A stretch of 64,000 nucleotides of DNA from Granulicella paludicola (GTDB taxonomy: Bacteria > Acidobacteriota > Terriglobia > Terriglobales > Acidobacteriaceae), in assembly GCF_025685545.1 (NCBI RefSeq), contig NZ_JAGSYC010000016.1, positions 1 to 64,000 of the forward strand. The letters are read 5' to 3'. A program made the position numbers and the translations under genes. A model generated the notes under the pieces. That model was not told where the DNA came from and made no database searches. It was given only the letters and a program-made list of their open reading frames with translations. The first letter of the stretch is position 1. Every line of letters begins with the position of its first letter. Positions 52,520-60,925 of the stretch are shown piece by piece.

Positions 52520-53526
52520 TAGCGGCCTCCGAGCTTCTGGTGCAGGGTGATGTCGGCGGCGATGGGGTCGGCCCAGAATCGTTCGCTGAGGTACTTGTCG
52601 GCGGAGTCGCAAAGGATGGTCACGACTGTTGCTTCGCGGCCTGCGGCTGCTTCGGCTTCGGCTACATCAAGCGCGGCAACTGCGGCGGCGGCGGCAGAGA
52701 CACCCACGAGGATGCCTTGGTTGCGGCCAAGCCACTTGGCCATGGCGTAAGCCCGCTCTGTGGCCATGTCTATGTTCCAGTCGGCGAGCTTGTCGTCGTA
52801 GATGGGAGGCACGATGGCCGTGGCCATATGCTTAAGTCCTTCGAGGCCGTTGAAGGGCGAGTCCGGCTGCATGGAGATGCACTTGATGTTCGGGTTGAGC
52901 TCGCGCAGGCGGCGCGTGGTGCCCATGAAGGTGCCGGAGGTGCCGAGGGCGGAGACGAAGTGCGTGACGGTGCCTTCGGTCTGCTGCCAGATCTCGTTGC
53001 CCGTGGTGTTGTAGTGGGCGCGCCAGTTGTTGTCGTTGCCGTACTGGTCGGCGTAGAAGAACTTCTCCGGGTGCTCGGCGGCGACCTGGCGGGCCATGCG
53101 GATCGCACCGTCAGAGCCGTCGGCGGGGTCCGTGAAGATCACTTCGGCACCGTAGGCCGAGAGGATGCGCTTGCGCTCGACCGAGACGTTTGAGGGCATG
53201 CAGAGCTGCACAGGGAAGCTAAGTGCCGCGCCGAGCATCGCGTAGGCGATACCGGTGTTGCCGGAGGTGGCGTCGAGCAGGGCCTTGCTGCCTTTGCCCG
53301 CGCTGCCGGGGCCGAGAGTGCCAGCGGCCATGGCGGACTTGACGATGTTGGAGGCCGCGCGGTCTTTCACGCTGCCTCCGGGGTTCATCCACTCGGCTTT
53401 GCCGTAGATCTTCACACCCGGCAGGTGGGCGGAGAGGCGTTCGAGGCGGACGAGAGGCGTGTTGCCGATGCGGTCGAGGAGGGTGGTTCCGAGCTGCAGT
53501 GTTGCTTGTGCTGTCACTGTGGTCAT
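52519..53526 (-). CDS. cysM: Cysteine synthase, CysM type (PLP-dependent)
   Basis: 335 aa. PLP lysine Lys54 in GGSVKDRAA, substrate-loop TSGNTG at 87-92, and the phosphate-binding SALGTSGTFMGTTRRLRE. Mycobacterial CysM uses O-phosphoserine and CysO-thiocarboxylate rather than O-acetylserine and sulfide. The overlap with the Mec-type protease gene argues that this enzyme also works with a protein-bound sulfur donor. A start at 53526 fits the family; upstream frame is not conserved-looking. Confidence 0.9.
   Translation of the reverse strand: MTTVTAQATLQLGTTLLDRIGNTPLVRLERLSAHLPGVKIYGKAEWMNPGGSVKDRAASNIVKSAMAAGTLGPGSAGKGSKALLDATSGNTGIAYAMLGAALSFPVQLCMPSNVSVERKRILSAYGAEVIFTDPADGSDGAIRMARQVAAEHPEKFFYADQYGNDNNWRAHYNTTGNEIWQQTEGTVTHFVSALGTSGTFMGTTRRLRELNPNIKCISMQPDSPFNGLEGLKHMATAIVPPIYDDKLADWNIDMATERAYAMAKWLGRNQGILVGVSAAAAAVAALDVAEAEAAAGREATVVTILCDSADKYLSERFWADPIAADITLHQKLGGR
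52526..52530 (-). promoter_or_regulatory. Shine-Dalgarno site that fixes the mec GTG start
   Basis: GGAGG on the minus strand ends six bases before the GTG at 52519, inside the last codons of cysM. Confidence 0.7.
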
Positions 53527-53551
53527 GGCTGGTTGGCTCTTGGCGGAATCA

Positions 53552-54016
53552 CTAGCTTTTAGCTGTGATGCCCATTTTTTCAAGGTGCTGCGAGAGGTGA
53601 TCGACGTAGTCCGTCGCGAGAGACTTGAGCGTGACCGGGTTTTCCGCACCGATTTTACAAGCGGTGTCGAGCTTGGACTCGGGTAGGTGCGCGATCACAT
53701 GGGCGAGCAGCTGGTTGTAGGAGTGCCAGAGAGAGGTGAGCATCTGCCACGAGGCGCTCTGAAAGTGCTGGGTGCGCACATTGCCGTTCTGATCGTAGCC
53801 GGGGAAGTTGAGCGACGGCTGAAGGGAGGCGCGCACAAAACGCTGATGGTTGTTGGAGGCCGAATCGATCAGGTGGCCAACCAGCTGCTTGCGAGACCAG
53901 CCACCGGAGAGCAGCGGCTGTGAGCTTTCGTGTTCATCGACCTGAGCGAATATGGGGCCGGCGGCGTCGATGAGGGTCAGGAGGCGATGGCTAAGTGCTT
54001 TCGTCTGGCTGCTCAT
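53552..54016 (-). CDS. DinB-like metal-dependent hydrolase/thiol transferase fold
   Basis: 154 aa, four-helix bundle of the DinB/YfiT type. Three metal-ligand histidines are visible: WSRKQLVGHLIDSA, a central HSYNQLLAH, and DHLSQHLEKMG near the end. Members include bacillithiol or mycothiol transferases, but most are uncharacterised. Its stop is 25 bp before cysM on the same strand, so it may head a DinB-cysM-mec transcript. Confidence 0.8.
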   Translation of the reverse strand: MSSQTKALSHRLLTLIDAAGPIFAQVDEHESSQPLLSGGWSRKQLVGHLIDSASNNHQRFVRASLQPSLNFPGYDQNGNVRTQHFQSASWQMLTSLWHSYNQLLAHVIAHLPESKLDTACKIGAENPVTLKSLATDYVDHLSQHLEKMGITAKS

Positions 54017-54158
54017 GGTGGAGGGTCCTCGCTAATGAGTTATAGGTCGATTGAAGCCGCACGGCGGTATGTGCGACAGTGGAGTTAGTTTAACCTGAGT
54101 GTACGGGGCAAATGCCCTGAAACGTTTTCCCCATGCGGGGCAGAGAGTTTGAGACAGT

Positions 54159-54578
54159 ATGACCAAGATCAGGAAGATTCCGACGTTCGATGAGGTACTG
54201 GCTGCGCTGGGCAGTGAAAGATTCGATGTCAGCCCTGCCACGGAAGGTGCAAACCGTTCTGCGGGTGCGTATCGAGTGAGCAAAGGCCAGTGCGCGGCAG
54301 AAATTGCTCCAAGCAAAGAGGCAGGCAAGCCGGCGCGGCTGATGTCTCAGGGCGGATGGCTGCTGGGGGGCGAGATCGCCCATGTGCTCGACCGCGGCTA
54401 CCAGAAGTTCCTGAAGACCAGCAAGCTGGAGATACCTGCCACGGCAGATCATCTTCGGGCGATCCACCAGTTCGACGAGGATTTGATGGCGGCTACGGGC
54501 GGACAGGTCCTGTACAACCAGGCGATGGGCACCACCAGCGATAGCTATCTCTATGACCGTGTGAAGGGCAGAGAGTAA
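54159..54578 (+). CDS. Conserved-looking hypothetical protein
   Basis: 139 aa, soluble, basic N-terminus (MTKIRKIPTFDEVLAALG), central GWLLGGEIAHVLDRGYQKFLKT and the Asp/Glu-rich IHQFDEDLM segment. No signal peptide or membrane helix. I do not recognise a family. Codon use matches its neighbours. It converges on rsmI, with stops 8 bp apart. Confidence 0.65.
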   Translation: MTKIRKIPTFDEVLAALGSERFDVSPATEGANRSAGAYRVSKGQCAAEIAPSKEAGKPARLMSQGGWLLGGEIAHVLDRGYQKFLKTSKLEIPATADHLRAIHQFDEDLMAATGGQVLYNQAMGTTSDSYLYDRVKGRE

Positions 54579-54585
54579 CTGCTCG

Positions 54586-55473
54586 CTATCGTCTGCGTAA
54601 ACTGCTGCGCTGGAACTCGCGATAGGCCTCGCTTTTGCCGATGCCGCGGTTCTTCGCAACCTGCTTGAGCGCATCTTTTTCGGAGAGATTTTGAGTTTTG
54701 ATCAGGGCCTGAACCTCGTCTGCGAGGCTCAGGCCCTTTTCGCTGGTCTCGGTGGTGAGGATGCCATCGATCAGGAGGACCATCTCGCCGCGGACGCTGG
54801 GGCGGGCAGATAAGGTGGCCAGGAGTTCGGCAGCGGTGCCGCGCAGGAACTCTTCATGAAGCTTCGTCAGTTCGCGCGCGAGAGTGATGCGCTGCAATGG
54901 GCCGAAGGTGGCGACGATGTCCTCGAGCGCTCCGAGGATGCGATGCGGCGTCTCGTAGAAGATGTGGGTCGCTTTCTCTTGTCGCGAGCGTAGGGCTTCG
55001 AGTGTGCTGCGGCGCTGGCCTTCTTTCGAGGGCAGGAAACCGTGGAAGGTGAAGCTTTCGGAGGGCAGGCCACTGGCGATCAGAGCGCTCAAGGCGGCGT
55101 TCGCGCCGGGGATGGGGTAGACCGTGATGCCGGCCGCGATAGCGTCGGTGGCGATGGTGGCGCCTGGATCAGCGATGCCTGGCATGCCCGCGTCAGAGAC
55201 GATGGCGATGCGGCCGCCTGTTCTGAGGGTCTCGATCAGCTCGCTGGAGCGGGACTGCTCGTTGTGCAGGTGGTAGCTGACGGTGGGTGTGCTGATGCCG
55301 AAGTGCGAGAGCAGCTTGGCGGTCTGGCGGGTGTCCTCGCAGGCGATCCGATCTACTGAGCGCAGCACTCGCAACGCGCGCAGGGTGATGTCCTCGAGGT
55401 TGCCGATGGGCGTGGCGACGAGGTAGAGGCCGGGGGCCAGCGGGATGTCAGGAGTGTCGTTCTCGGGCACCAT
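54586..55473 (-). CDS. rsmI: 16S rRNA 2'-O-ribose C1402 methyltransferase
   Basis: 295 aa tetrapyrrole-methylase-fold enzyme modifying C1402 of 16S rRNA. Signatures: LYLVATPIGNLEDITLRALRVL (split between residues 18-39), EDTRQTAKLLSHF, SDAGMPGIADPG, and FYETPHRI. A C-terminal helical HemN-like tail (KDALKQVAKNRGIGKSEAYREF in part) is usual in the family. Seven bp after the M50-like gene on the same strand. Confidence 0.95.
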   Translation of the reverse strand: MVPENDTPDIPLAPGLYLVATPIGNLEDITLRALRVLRSVDRIACEDTRQTAKLLSHFGISTPTVSYHLHNEQSRSSELIETLRTGGRIAIVSDAGMPGIADPGATIATDAIAAGITVYPIPGANAALSALIASGLPSESFTFHGFLPSKEGQRRSTLEALRSRQEKATHIFYETPHRILGALEDIVATFGPLQRITLARELTKLHEEFLRGTAAELLATLSARPSVRGEMVLLIDGILTTETSEKGLSLADEVQALIKTQNLSEKDALKQVAKNRGIGKSEAYREFQRSSLRRR

Positions 55474-55480
55474 AAGGAAC

Positions 55481-56605
55481 CTAGGACTGCTGTTGCGGCG
55501 GCGTCGGACGCAGGAGTTTTACCTGCTGCACGGCGCGGGGCAAAGATTGCGGCGTGATGATGCCGATCATGCGATCGTTTTCAATGACGGGGATGAACTC
55601 TGTGGAACCTGCAATCGAGGCGCGACGAAGAGCTTCGGTGAGCTTTTCATCCGGCGAGGTAAGAGCGAGGTTGCGGCTCATCGCGCCTTGCAGGTAACTG
55701 TCGCCGTCGACCAGCAGGCGCTCGGCGATCGTCTGGCGCGCGATGGAGCCGACCAGCCGGTTGCCGCGCACGACAGGGAAGATGTCATGCAGGCTGTGTA
55801 CGGCGTTGTCGAGCGCGTGACGCAGGGTGTCGGAGCTGGAGAGGAGGGTGTATTCCGTCAGCATCACCTCGCGCACCAGGATGGCGTCGTGGTCGTTACC
55901 TGTCTGCGCATGACGGGCGGTGACCTGCGTATAGAGCAGCACGAAGAGGCCGAGCACCGAGATCCAATAGATCACCGGAAAAGCGATGCCGAGGATCATC
56001 ATCGCCGCTGCGATGAGGTAGCCGGGGCTGATGGCCGGGCGCCTGCGGCCAACGGTCTTCTGGGCGGTCCCTTGCGCTGCATCGGATGAGCCCGACCGCA
56101 GAATGCGGCGGGTGGGCACGGATGGCAGAAGGCTGACAAACCCTAAAAGCAGCTGCGTCCAGAACGTGCTGCGCAGAATATGGTGCAGGTCGATCCATGG
56201 CTGCGCGAAGAATGTTACATGGGGATCGAAGGCGAGGCTGAAGACCAGGATGATGCCGCCCATGATGAAGTTGGCGACGGGACCGCTGATCGTCACCCAC
56301 CGCGTTCCGTTGCGTCCGGCGTTCAGCGTGGCGACGTCCCCTGAACTGAAGGCCATGACGCCGCCGATGGGCAGCAAGAAGACCGCGCGCAGGTGAAGAC
56401 CGTTATAGGCAGCGGCGGTGGCGCGGGCCACCTCGCGCACCAGGACGGCGAAGCAGAGAGCCAGCCAGAGAGCAAAGCCCCGGGTGAGGCCGTGTGTGAA
56501 GGCGACCGAGAGCGTCAGCGCGAGCACGAGCAGCAGAGGGAATGAGATATGCACTCGCACATCGACACCGAGAAAGCTGCCGATTGGCAGAGAAGAACGA
56601 AGCAT
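55481..56605 (-). CDS. M50 site-2-protease-like protein, zinc ligands lost, with tandem CBS domains
   Basis: 374 aa. The overall layout (membrane helices at about 18-40, 44-66, 75-90, 100-125, 150-165 and 188-215, then two CBS domains at about 230-350) is that of S2P proteases with CBS tails. The HExxH site reads REVAR (57-61), so both His are Arg while Glu is kept; the distal N-x-x-P-x-x-P-x-D-G motif reads SLLPSVPTRRILR (158-170), losing Asn and Asp. No zinc could be bound. It is probably a pseudoprotease that binds substrates or nucleotides. Start at 56605 chosen because the family begins RSSLPIGSFLGV. Confidence 0.82.
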   Translation of the reverse strand: MLRSSLPIGSFLGVDVRVHISFPLLLVLALTLSVAFTHGLTRGFALWLALCFAVLVREVARATAAAYNGLHLRAVFLLPIGGVMAFSSGDVATLNAGRNGTRWVTISGPVANFIMGGIILVFSLAFDPHVTFFAQPWIDLHHILRSTFWTQLLLGFVSLLPSVPTRRILRSGSSDAAQGTAQKTVGRRRPAISPGYLIAAAMMILGIAFPVIYWISVLGLFVLLYTQVTARHAQTGNDHDAILVREVMLTEYTLLSSSDTLRHALDNAVHSLHDIFPVVRGNRLVGSIARQTIAERLLVDGDSYLQGAMSRNLALTSPDEKLTEALRRASIAGSTEFIPVIENDRMIGIITPQSLPRAVQQVKLLRPTPPQQQS

Positions 56606-56667
56606 GTGGTTATTGTAGCGATGTAGAGAGCAAAGACCGGCATCGGAGGCTGATACCTTCAAGAGTG

Positions 56668-57231
56668 ATGAGAGTCATTGCGGGAGAGTTTCGGTCGCGC
56701 GTTTTGCAGGCCCCCAGGGGCATGTCCACGCGACCAACGAGCGATAAGCTGCGGGAGACGCTGTTCAACGTACTTGGACCGCGCGTGGAAGGCTCGCGCT
56801 TTGTGGATTTCTATGCGGGCTCGGGAGCTGTGGGAGTCGAGGCTCTAAGTCGCGGAGCGGAGTTCTGCTGGTTTGCAGAGAAGGCTCCGGCGGCACTGGC
56901 AGCCATCAAGGCGAATCTTCAGATGCTGAAGATATCCAGTGGATACGCTGTGGAGAACCGGGGCGTAAAGCGGCTGCTCGAGGAGCTGCTCACCAAGGGA
57001 ATGACGGCCCAGATCGTGTTCCTCGACCCTCCCTACGAAGAAGTCGAAGAGTATCGTCACACGCTGAGCACGCTGGGACGGAACGCCAGCATCCTGCTGG
57101 CAGATGACGCAGTCATCGTGGCTGAGCACGCGAAGAAGCAGCCGCTTGAGGCCAGATATGGCGCATTGGAGCGGTATCGTGTGCTTGAACAAGGCGATGC
57201 TGCTTTGAGCTTTTACTCCGTTGGAGAATAG
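56668..57231 (+). CDS. rsmD: 16S rRNA m2G966 methyltransferase
   Basis: 187 aa. Starts MRVIAGEFRSRVLQAPRG, then TRPTSDKLRETLFNVLG, SAM motif FVDFYAGSGAVGVEALSRGA and the catalytic NPPY-type motif FLDPPYEEVEE. Modifies G966 of 16S rRNA. The start at 56668 matches the family; the upstream open frame overlaps the divergent gene. Confidence 0.96.
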   Translation: MRVIAGEFRSRVLQAPRGMSTRPTSDKLRETLFNVLGPRVEGSRFVDFYAGSGAVGVEALSRGAEFCWFAEKAPAALAAIKANLQMLKISSGYAVENRGVKRLLEELLTKGMTAQIVFLDPPYEEVEEYRHTLSTLGRNASILLADDAVIVAEHAKKQPLEARYGALERYRVLEQGDAALSFYSVGE

Positions 57232-57240
57232 AGAAAGAAG

Positions 57241-57912
57241 CTAGGCCGGGTGAGCGGCCAGGAACTGCTTATAAAGGGTGTCGAGACCTTTCATGTATGC
57301 ATCGACGAGGATGAGTTGACCTTGCAGAACCTCGATTTTTTCTATGACAGCCTTCGCATCTTCCTTTGATGGCGGAGATCCGTCATCCGGGTCATTGACG
57401 AAGTGGCCAATGGCGACCATTGAGTCACGCCCTGCCTGCTCCTCGCTGGCAGTGAGGATAGACTGTTGCGCGTAGATGCCGGCGTAATCTCTGGCTAGAT
57501 CGTAAGGTATGTAGGAGAGCGCACCAGTGGATTGCGCGGTCTTCCAGCTTACGTCGTCGAAGGTGACGACGCGGAAGTCGACCTTCATGGTTTTGTCCGG
57601 GGGATTCTGGCCAGTCTTGGCAATGAATTGAAGAATACTCACGTCTTTCTTGAGCGTGGCCTGCCGCTTGTGCAGATCGTCCAGGACACCGTCTAGACCC
57701 TCGGCATTGCTCTTGATCTCTGCGTGGAGACCCGTCTCTGCGTCGTGAGCGAGGTGCCGATGGTGCTGCCATTCGACAATGCCTTCTAGCGAGAGCGCGA
57801 TCAACAGGCCGATGGTGATGGTGATGAGGTGAAGCAGAAAGTCGCGCCAGCCGTGTACAGGCTCGTGGGGTGGATGAACATCAAGCACCGGGGTCACCTC
57901 AGTGGGATTCAT
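57241..57912 (-). CDS. Single-pass membrane protein of unknown function
   Basis: 223 aa. Pro/His-rich cytoplasmic start, one transmembrane helix (about 27-44, LLHLITITIGLLIALSLEG), then a helical extracytoplasmic region (HHRHLAHDAETGLHAEI) and a folded C-terminal part. This layout, WRDF-helix-ALSLEG-W-x-H, resembles the DUF6090-like group from Bacteroidetes, but I cannot confirm that. Stands alone between rsmD (convergent) and another unknown gene. Confidence 0.65.
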   Translation of the reverse strand: MNPTEVTPVLDVHPPHEPVHGWRDFLLHLITITIGLLIALSLEGIVEWQHHRHLAHDAETGLHAEIKSNAEGLDGVLDDLHKRQATLKKDVSILQFIAKTGQNPPDKTMKVDFRVVTFDDVSWKTAQSTGALSYIPYDLARDYAGIYAQQSILTASEEQAGRDSMVAIGHFVNDPDDGSPPSKEDAKAVIEKIEVLQGQLILVDAYMKGLDTLYKQFLAAHPA

Positions 57913-57949
57913 TGTGGTCTAGCGTAGCAAAAGCGAGCGAGAAATAGGC

Positions 57950-58531
57950 TTAGACTACGTAGCCGCCACCTTCGTGTTTGCCGCTCTCGAGGTCGATGCT
58001 GAAGGGGACTTCTTTGTCGCTGGGCAGATTCCAGCCCGTGCCGTGGAGTCGCCCGTTCTTCACGCCAGAGATGGTGACGCCCTCCCACGTGAGCCGCTGG
58101 GTCTGCCAGCGGAGACCGTTGGCGCCGATCGCGGCGACGGTGTGGAAGCCGGCAAGGAAGAGCAGGCCGTTTGCGGGTGCTGCGTAGAGTTGAGTCACCG
58201 GCTGCAAAGGGACGTGGAGGCAGCGGCTTGGGTTCAAGGTATCTACCAGGTAGGCATAGCCACCGGCGAGTGCTAGTAGATCGTCTGGACGGGGGCAGGC
58301 GTAGACGCCGGAAGGCAGTGTGGTGTCTTTGAAGCCAAGCGCGCAGGTGGCGAGGAAGTTGGCGCCGATCATCGGCTTTACATCGAGTAGCAAAGCGCCG
58401 CGCTTCATGGCGTCCTCTTCGCCAGGGATGTGCATGGGGTAGGTGAACTGGCGGGCCGGCGCGATGAGCGGAGGTTTGCTGAGCGTGGTCGCTGTCCAGT
58501 TGTAGAGAAAGCCGTCTTGATTCGAGCCCAT
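57950..58531 (-). CDS. Hypothetical beta-rich protein
   Basis: 193 aa, no signal peptide or membrane helix. Alternating strand pattern with repeated LLFLAGFHTVAAIGANGLRW-like blades suggests a fragment of a beta-propeller or a small beta-barrel; I recognise no family. ATG at 58531 retained. It follows thiL by 38 bp on the same strand. Confidence 0.6.
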   Translation of the reverse strand: MGSNQDGFLYNWTATTLSKPPLIAPARQFTYPMHIPGEEDAMKRGALLLDVKPMIGANFLATCALGFKDTTLPSGVYACPRPDDLLALAGGYAYLVDTLNPSRCLHVPLQPVTQLYAAPANGLLFLAGFHTVAAIGANGLRWQTQRLTWEGVTISGVKNGRLHGTGWNLPSDKEVPFSIDLESGKHEGGGYVV

Positions 58532-58569
58532 GGTCCTGCCTTCAGCGGGTGGTGCGTTGGTGAGTTTGT

Positions 58570-59601
58570 TTACTTGAGGTGCTGCCAGCCTTGGGGAGCG
58601 AGCGCGGAGCGCCGTCCATCGGCTTCGACCAGCGTAACCTGTGGGGTGCCTTTTTTGACAGCTGCAAGGGTGCCGATTGGCGTGATGCGAACTCCCGCGA
58701 TGGAGCGAGGCATACGAGTGCCGGGGCGAGCCGTGAACAGTAATTCGTAGTCTTCGCCGCCGTGCAGCGCGTTATGCAGGGCTACGGTTTCGGGAAGAGC
58801 CTTCGTGAGCGGGTGCAGCGGGAGCCTCGCGGCGTTGAACTCTGCGGAGACGTTCGACTCATCGCAAAGGTGTGCCAAGTCTGTGGAGAGGCCGTCGGAG
58901 AGGTCGATGCAGGCGGAGGCAAGCCTTCGCCGCAGCAAGACCTGTCCGACGGCGAGCCGAGGTTGGGGAAACAGATGGGGATGATCGTCTGCGGCAGTCG
59001 CTTTACGAAATTTGCGTGGGTTGGCCGCAAGAATTGCCAGCTCGGTGGCCGCGCCGCCGAGAGACCCGGTCACATAGAGTATGTCGCCAGGGCAGGCTGT
59101 TGAGCGGCGCAGAGCCCGGCCTGCGGGAGCGGTGCCGAGCAACAGAATGTCGGCGAGGACGTGGTCGGAGGGAGATTCGGAGGTGTCGCCACCTGCAAGA
59201 GGGACGCGCTGGGTCTTCGCAAGTGCTAGGAGTCCATCGAGGAAGCCGTTGATCCAAATGGATTTGCTGGCAACGGAGCGCGGGAGTGCAAGTGAGAGGA
59301 AGGCCGCGAGCGGCTTGGCTCCCATCGAGGCCAGATCACTTAGGCCACGGGCGAGCGTTCGGTGGCCGACCGAAGCGGCGGGGTGCCAGTCGCGTCGAAA
59401 ATGCCGGCCTTCTAGCGAAAAGTCGGTTGTGACAATGATTTCGTGGCGCGCTGGCGGGGCCAGAATTGCGCAGTCGTCGCCAATCCCCAACCGTACAGAG
59501 GGGCTTTTTGCGCCGGATGCCCGTTGGCGAATGGCCGCAATCAGGGCCAGTTCGCCGAGAGGCTGCGGTTTCTTCGAGATGGGCGCGGGAGGGTTGGGCA
59601 C
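58570..59601 (-). CDS. thiL: Thiamine-monophosphate kinase
   Basis: 343 aa, phosphorylates TMP to TPP with ATP. Signatures: LGIGDDCAIL, TTDFSLEGRHF, GHRTLARGLSDLASMGAKP, GGDTSESP, SGSLGGAATEL-like VTGSLGGAA, and CIDLSDGLSTDLAHLC, ending HGGEDYELLFT. A cytoplasmic PurM-like ATPase. First gene of a short minus-strand run with the hypothetical gene after it. Confidence 0.95.
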   Translation of the reverse strand: MPNPPAPISKKPQPLGELALIAAIRQRASGAKSPSVRLGIGDDCAILAPPARHEIIVTTDFSLEGRHFRRDWHPAASVGHRTLARGLSDLASMGAKPLAAFLSLALPRSVASKSIWINGFLDGLLALAKTQRVPLAGGDTSESPSDHVLADILLLGTAPAGRALRRSTACPGDILYVTGSLGGAATELAILAANPRKFRKATAADDHPHLFPQPRLAVGQVLLRRRLASACIDLSDGLSTDLAHLCDESNVSAEFNAARLPLHPLTKALPETVALHNALHGGEDYELLFTARPGTRMPRSIAGVRITPIGTLAAVKKGTPQVTLVEADGRRSALAPQGWQHLK

Positions 59602-59676
59602 GGAATTCAGGATACCCCGGACAGGGGATAGGCCCGCGACACGGAAACTTGTACCGTTTAGACACGTCCATTAAGA

Positions 59677-59742
59677 TAAAGGCATCGGGTGACACAACCC
59701 GGGTCAAGCCCCGAAGCATCGCCAGCGGGGTTCCGTATGGCA
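59677..59742 (+). ncRNA. Candidate structured leader, GEMM-like
   Basis: The 265 bp before the M23 peptidase gene contain GGCATC, a GGGT/ACCC hairpin, GGGTCAAGCC and CCAGCGGGGTTCC in the order of the c-di-GMP-I (GEMM) riboswitch elements (GGCAAACC, P1b hairpin, GGGACGCAAAGCC, TAGCGGGGTTACC). The GAAA loop and the GC of ACGCAAAGCC are missing, so it may be a degenerate or unrelated structure. Low certainty. Confidence 0.25.
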
Positions 59743-59866
59743 AGTCTTCTGCAGACCGTGATCCCAGTCCGGTTGCAGTCCGAGCCCCTCGCAGTCAGGC
59801 GTCTTTGCGGCGGGTATCTACCTGGCAGCGTATATTGCCAGAACCCAGGCCAGAGGCATTTTTTTC

Positions 59867-60871
59867 GTGCGCAAACATTACATCGTTTACATCTCGCAGG
59901 CGAAGGACGGCTCGGCCGAGCGCGTCTCCATCCCGATGAAGTACGTGTACGTGTTCCTCGCTGCGGCGGTTACCGGCATGTTTACCATCGCAGGCATGGC
60001 CGGCTCGTATGCCCGCATGGCCGTAAAGGCTGAGGGCGTAAACAAGTTGAACGCTGAGCTTGCCGTCACCCGCAAGGACTACCAACACCTGGAGACTGTA
60101 GCCAAAGCCAAGGACGTGCAGGCCGCCAGTCTTGGCGCGCTCGCCAGCGAAGTTTCCGCCATCTATGGCCTGACGGCGGGCAAGCTTTCGCACGCTCGTC
60201 CATTTGGCAAGAAGCAGAGCTCTGCGGCAGCCGACGTTGCCAAGGCGACGCTGAAGGACGACTCGTCGACCTTCTCGGATGACAGCTACTACAAGTCGCT
60301 GGACACCTTCTACGCGCTGAAAACGACCGCCGCCAACAACACGCTGGCGATGTCGCTGGGAGGGCAGAGCACCAACTCCCCGCTGGGCGTACGAGGCGAG
60401 ATGGGCGACTTCGCTTCGGTCACGATGGGAGACTTCGGCCCGAATGTGCCGGATATGTGGCCGATCATGGGCCCAATCAACAGCGGCTTCGGCCAGCGTG
60501 AAGATCCAGTTCTCGGTAATGGGGAAGGCGAGTTCCATAAGGGCGTCGATATCGGCAGCCCAGACGGAACGCCGGTGCACGCTCCTGCCAGCGGTCGCGT
60601 GATCAAGGCCGGGATGGGCAACGGCTACGGACGTGAGATCGAGATCGATCACGGTAACGGCATTGTGACGGTGTACGGACATCTGCAGGGCTTCAATGTG
60701 ATCGAAGGGCAGAACGTGGCTAAGGGTGAGGTCATCGGCTACGTGGGGCATAGCGGTCGCGTGACCGGCTCGCACCTTCACTACGAGGTCCAGGTGCGAG
60801 GGACGGCTGTAAACCCGCACAAATATCTGCAGACCACGATGGCGCAGCTTGGCGGCGCGATCGGCAAGTAG
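59867..60871 (+). CDS. M23 family peptidoglycan endopeptidase
   Basis: 334 aa. An N-terminal membrane anchor (about 25-45, YVYVFLAAAVTGMFTIAG) and coiled-coil region (50-120) precede the LytM domain (about 215-325). Zn ligands: His and Asp in FHKGVDIGSP (His/Asp), and the HLHYEV and VTVYGHLQGF histidines, giving the complete H-x(3)-D and H-x-H set. The protein should be active on cell-wall cross-bridges or act in division. The start is a GTG at 59867, closely preceded by a T-run. A terminator follows at 60888. Confidence 0.92.
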   Translation: MRKHYIVYISQAKDGSAERVSIPMKYVYVFLAAAVTGMFTIAGMAGSYARMAVKAEGVNKLNAELAVTRKDYQHLETVAKAKDVQAASLGALASEVSAIYGLTAGKLSHARPFGKKQSSAAADVAKATLKDDSSTFSDDSYYKSLDTFYALKTTAANNTLAMSLGGQSTNSPLGVRGEMGDFASVTMGDFGPNVPDMWPIMGPINSGFGQREDPVLGNGEGEFHKGVDIGSPDGTPVHAPASGRVIKAGMGNGYGREIEIDHGNGIVTVYGHLQGFNVIEGQNVAKGEVIGYVGHSGRVTGSHLHYEVQVRGTAVNPHKYLQTTMAQLGGAIGK

Positions 60872-60887
60872 GACTTCGCGCAGGATT

Positions 60888-60925
60888 GAAAAGAGGCGGA
60901 CTAAGGCCTGCCTCTTTTCTTGCTT
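60888..60925 (+). terminator. Terminator after the M23 gene
   Basis: Ten-bp stem (60888-60897 with 60910-60919), 12-nt loop, with the T-run partly inside the stem, then TTGCTT. It lies only a few bases before the next promoter. Confidence 0.65.

Noticed and set aside
52520-52612. Longer start for the JAMM protease
   Set aside because: It overlaps cysM; the GTG with GGAGG fits the family N-terminus.
59677-59866. c-di-AMP (ydaO) riboswitch before the M23 peptidase
   Set aside because: The conserved GGTACGGGGGAACC and CAGCTAACCTCG blocks are absent.
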